DNA of 64,000 nt from Ruegeria denitrificans (lineage in GTDB: Bacteria > Pseudomonadota > Alphaproteobacteria > Rhodobacterales > Rhodobacteraceae). Below are positions 61,410 to 64,000 of the stretch, in pieces. The notes below the pieces were generated by a model. That model did not search any database. It saw only the letters and a list, made by a program, of their open reading frames with translations, and had not been told where the DNA came from. Each line of letters begins with the position of its first letter. The first letter of the stretch is position 1. The stretch covers positions 1-64,000 of the forward strand of contig NZ_CYUD01000005.1 of NCBI RefSeq assembly GCF_001458295.1. Reading direction: 5' to 3'. The translations under genes and the position numbers were made by a program.

Positions 61410-62861
61410 ATGAGCAAATTTGATTATGACCTGATCATCATCGGGTCAGGCCCCTCCGGGCGTTCTGCGGCTATTCAGGCAGGCAAACTCAAACGGCGCG
61501 TTCTGGTGATTGACCGCAAAGACCGGTTCGGCGGTGTGTCGGTTCATACCGGCACCATCCCCTCGAAAACTCTGCGTGAAACAGTGCTGAACCTGTCGGG
61601 CTGGCGCGAGCGCAGCTTTTATGGCCGCTCATACAGGGTCAAGGATCAGATCCGCGCCGAGGACCTCAAGGCGCGTCTGCATATGACTCTGGACCACGAG
61701 GTCGACGTACTGGAGCATCAGTTCAACCGCAACCACGTGGAAACCCTGAACGGTCTGGCCAAGTTCGTTGGCCCGCATGAGGTCGAGGTCGCCACCGATG
61801 CCGGGGAAACCACACGCCTGACCGCGGCTAAATTCCTGATAGCCACCGGGACCAAGACCTACCGACCGGATTACGTGCCCTTCAACGGCAAGACTGTTGT
61901 CGACGGCGACGATTTTCTGGAAATGGCAGAGATTCCGCGCTCGCTTGTCGTGATCGGTGCCGGAGTGATCGGGGTGGAATACGCCACGATGTTCTCAGCG
62001 CTGGATGTGCGGGTGACCCTGATCGAGCCGCGCGAGACGTTCCTTGATTTCGTCGACAAGCGGTTGATCCATGATTTCACGCATCAGATCCGCGAAAACG
62101 GCGTCGATCTGCGGCTGGGCTCTGCCGTGGAAAAGATCGAGGACGCGGGTGATCACGTCGAGGTCACGCTAGACAATGGCCGTCATGTCCGTGGCGAGAT
62201 GTTGTTGTTTGCGGCCGGGCGCATGGGCGCAACGTCAGCGTTGAATTTGGATTCCGTTGGTTTGGAGACGGATCACCGCAACCGCATCAAGGTGGATCGC
62301 AAGACCTATCAGACCTCAGTGCCGCATATCTATGCCACCGGCGATGTGATCGGGCATCCTTCGTTGGCTTCAACCTCGCTGCAACAGGGGCGCGTCGCGG
62401 CCTGTCATGCGCTGGACACCCCCACCCTGCCGGAAAGCCCTTGGTATCCCTATGGCATCTATTCGGTGCCCGAGATTTCGACCTGCGGCATGTCCGAGGA
62501 AGAGTTGCAGGAACGCGAAATTCCTTATGAGGTCGGCGTGGCGCGGTTCCGCGAAACTTCGCGTGGGCATATCATGGGGTTGGAACATGGCATGCTGAAA
62601 ATGCTGTTCTCGCTTAAAACACGCCGGGTGCTGGGTGTGCAGATCGTGGGCGAAGGCGCGACCGAACTTATCCATATCGCCCAGGCCGTTCTGAACCTGA
62701 AAGGCACGGTGGATTACTTCGTACAGAACACGTTCAACTACCCGACGCTGGCCGAGGCCTACAAGATCGCCGGTTTGGACGCGTTCAACCGAATGCCGAT
62801 CCCGGAAGAGTTCAAGGTGAAGAAAAAGTCTGCGGCGGCGAAGGAGGCGAAGAAAGCGTGA
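61410..62861 (+). CDS. sthA: Soluble pyridine nucleotide transhydrogenase
   Basis: Si-specific NAD(P) transhydrogenase that balances NADPH and NADH. The 483-residue flavoprotein is like dihydrolipoamide dehydrogenase, with [20 protein letters not shown] (FAD), [20 protein letters not shown] (NAD(P)) and [20 protein letters not shown]. At the redox-disulfide position it has [15 protein letters not shown], which lacks the two Cys, exactly as in SthA and unlike true disulfide reductases. The C-terminal dimer domain ([20 protein letters not shown]) is complete, then a Lys/Ala-rich tail. It overlaps the next gene by 4 bases. Confidence 0.94.
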   Translation: MSKFDYDLIIIGSGPSGRSAAIQAGKLKRRVLVIDRKDRFGGVSVHTGTIPSKTLRETVLNLSGWRERSFYGRSYRVKDQIRAEDLKARLHMTLDHEVDVLEHQFNRNHVETLNGLAKFVGPHEVEVATDAGETTRLTAAKFLIATGTKTYRPDYVPFNGKTVVDGDDFLEMAEIPRSLVVIGAGVIGVEYATMFSALDVRVTLIEPRETFLDFVDKRLIHDFTHQIRENGVDLRLGSAVEKIEDAGDHVEVTLDNGRHVRGEMLLFAAGRMGATSALNLDSVGLETDHRNRIKVDRKTYQTSVPHIYATGDVIGHPSLASTSLQQGRVAACHALDTPTLPESPWYPYGIYSVPEISTCGMSEEELQEREIPYEVGVARFRETSRGHIMGLEHGMLKMLFSLKTRRVLGVQIVGEGATELIHIAQAVLNLKGTVDYFVQNTFNYPTLAEAYKIAGLDAFNRMPIPEEFKVKKKSAAAKEAKKA

Positions 62862-63313
62862 CAACGCTCTATGTCGATGGCGACGCCTGCCCCGTGAAAG
62901 CCGAGGCCGAGCGAGTGGTCACACGCCACAAGGTGCCGATGGCGTTGGTCTCGAATGGGGGGCTGCGGCCATCGGCCAATCCTTTGGTAGAGGTCGTCAT
63001 CGTGTCCGAGGGCGCTGACGAGGCGGACAAATGGATCGCCGAACGGTGCGGCTCAGGGGATGTGGTGGTGACCTCGGATATCCCTCTGGCGGCCAAATGC
63101 GTCGAGGCCGGCGCGCGGGTGTTACGCCCCAATGGCGAGGCTTTCACGGCTGCCAATATCGGCCAGCAACTGGCGATGCGCGATCTGATGGCGGATCTGC
63201 GGGCGGCCAATCCGCTGGGGGCTGGTGGCGGAGGTAAACCTTTTGGCAAAGCGGATCGATCCCGATTTTTGGATTCGTTGGAACGTGAACTGCGCGCGGC
63301 TCTGCGCAAGTAG
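62858..63313 (+). CDS. YaiI/YqxD-family protein (DUF188)
   Basis: 151-residue protein of a widespread PIN-like family of unknown function. Motifs seen are [60 protein letters not shown] and [20 protein letters not shown], which together are diagnostic. The several conserved Asp fit a PIN-type nuclease site, but no activity is established for the family. It is translationally coupled to sthA by a 4-base overlap. The C-terminus is short and basic. Confidence 0.92.
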   Translation: MTTLYVDGDACPVKAEAERVVTRHKVPMALVSNGGLRPSANPLVEVVIVSEGADEADKWIAERCGSGDVVVTSDIPLAAKCVEAGARVLRPNGEAFTAANIGQQLAMRDLMADLRAANPLGAGGGGKPFGKADRSRFLDSLERELRAALRK

Positions 63314-63458
63314 CTCTCCCGCCCGTCAGCGACGCATTGAAAATGCGCCTTCTCCAGTTGGGTCGGGCAGCGCTGCGCGCTGCAGTTGTGTCTTGTAAAA
63401 CCCGCCTGGGATTGGTTCAGTCGGGCTCACAATAGGTTTTCTTTCGAAGGGACGTCGC

Positions 63459-64000
63459 ATGCCGATTGAAGCCGTAGTTTTCGACATTGGAAATGTTCTG
63501 ATCGAATGGCAGCCTGAACGCTATTACGACAGAGTTCTCGGAGAAGAACGCCGCCGCGCCATGTTCACCGAGGTCGATCTGCACGGGATGAATGATCTGG
63601 TTGATCAGGGCCACCACTTTACCGATACGATCTATGATTGGGCCGAGAAATACCCCGAATGGCGCGATGAGATCCGCATGTGGCATGACAAGTGGATCGA
63701 ATTGGCCACGCCGGCAATTTCGCATTCCGTGCGCCTGCAACGAGCTTTGCGTGCAAAGAAAATCCCAGTTTTTGCGTTGACCAATTTTGGAGTGCAGAAT
63801 TTCGACTATGCCACCACGATCTATCCGTTCTTGAACGAATTTGACCGGCAATACGTGTCCGGTCGGATGAAAACGGTCAAGCCGCACGCTCCGATTTATG
63901 AGATGGTCGAGGCCGATTGCGGCCTACCGCCCAGCAGTTTGCTGTTTGCCGACGATCGGATCGAAAATATCGAAACAGCGCGCGCTCGGGGCTGGCAAAC
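63459..64000 (+). CDS. HAD-family hydrolase, truncated by the window end
   Basis: 180 codons from the ATG at 63459 to the window edge. Motif I is VVFDIGNVLIEW (nucleophile Asp; the second Asp is replaced by Asn, as in the YihX/haloacid-dehalogenase branch), motif II is FALTNFGVQNF, motif III is the Lys in RMKTVKPHAPIYEMVE, and motif IV is LLFADDRIENIETARARGW. The cap region (RYYDRVLGEERRRAMFTEVD) is of the small helical type. It belongs to the group of haloacid dehalogenases and sugar-phosphate phosphatases; the substrate is unknown. A 145-base gap with no clear hairpin precedes it. Confidence 0.88.
   Translation, partial: MPIEAVVFDIGNVLIEWQPERYYDRVLGEERRRAMFTEVDLHGMNDLVDQGHHFTDTIYDWAEKYPEWRDEIRMWHDKWIELATPAISHSVRLQRALRAKKIPVFALTNFGVQNFDYATTIYPFLNEFDRQYVSGRMKTVKPHAPIYEMVEADCGLPPSSLLFADDRIENIETARARGWQ

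Overview
The window looks like chromosomal DNA of a marine alphaproteobacterium of the Roseobacter group (Rhodobacteraceae). The supporting evidence is a pobA-pcaDCHGB operon with divergent pcaQ, TRAP and glycine-betaine ABC transporters, a Hint-domain protein, a type I secretion locus with an RTX exoprotein, and gene sequences that read throughout like roseobacter families. The species cannot be named from sequence alone. No rRNA, complete tRNA, CRISPR array or insertion sequence was seen.

Layout. (1) 1-2812 is the right end of an integrated element: an AlpA-type regulator, an unknown protein and a tyrosine integrase, ending at a 16-base copy of a tRNA-Leu 3' end that is probably the attachment site. 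(2) 2841-8528 holds a Hint-domain protein and a glycine betaine/proline-type ABC importer, with a structured leader and an internal terminator. (3) 8839-11767 is a TRAP transporter. (4) 11851-18029 is the protocatechuate branch of the beta-ketoadipate pathway. It includes the relic of a BKACE (DUF849) gene between pcaG and pcaB. (5) 18148-21541 is a block of decaying genes: a LysR regulator, an amino-acid ABC binding protein and permease, and an Ntn-hydrolase. (6) 21664-26551 is the most unusual part: a YcaO enzyme, a TfuA protein with a long C-terminal extension, a HEIGH metallopeptidase, and a 294-residue protein ending in seven perfect VSGAR repeats that together use all six arginine codons. 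(7) 26612-29118 carries an adenylate cyclase with TPRs and a GNAT acetyltransferase.

(8) 29283-41770 is a sugar catabolic island. It encodes a ribose-type ABC importer, a UxaA-family dehydratase, a GntR regulator, an aldo/keto reductase, FucU mutarotase, a lactonase, two FAH-family enzymes, a 2-oxoglutarate-semialdehyde-type dehydrogenase and an SDR. Together these give a non-phosphorylating route for L-fucose and probably a configurationally related pentose such as D-arabinose. (9) 41786-50737 has a PhnY-like aldehyde dehydrogenase, a GntR regulator and a dipeptide-type ABC importer with an M24 peptidase. An identical 20-bp sequence upstream of the GntR gene and of the binding-protein gene ties these units together. 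(10) 51031-58665 has a LysR regulator and a 1067-residue RTX/CHRD exoprotein followed by its type I secretion ATPase and membrane fusion protein. (11) 58742-64000 has a TetR regulator with a divergent AEC transporter, then fghA, sthA, a DUF188 protein and a HAD hydrolase cut by the window edge.

The best candidate for an undescribed system is the YcaO-TfuA-metallopeptidase-VSGAR locus. Its individual families are recognisable, but the pairing of a YcaO/TfuA module with a long repeat-tailed protein as possible substrate is inference.
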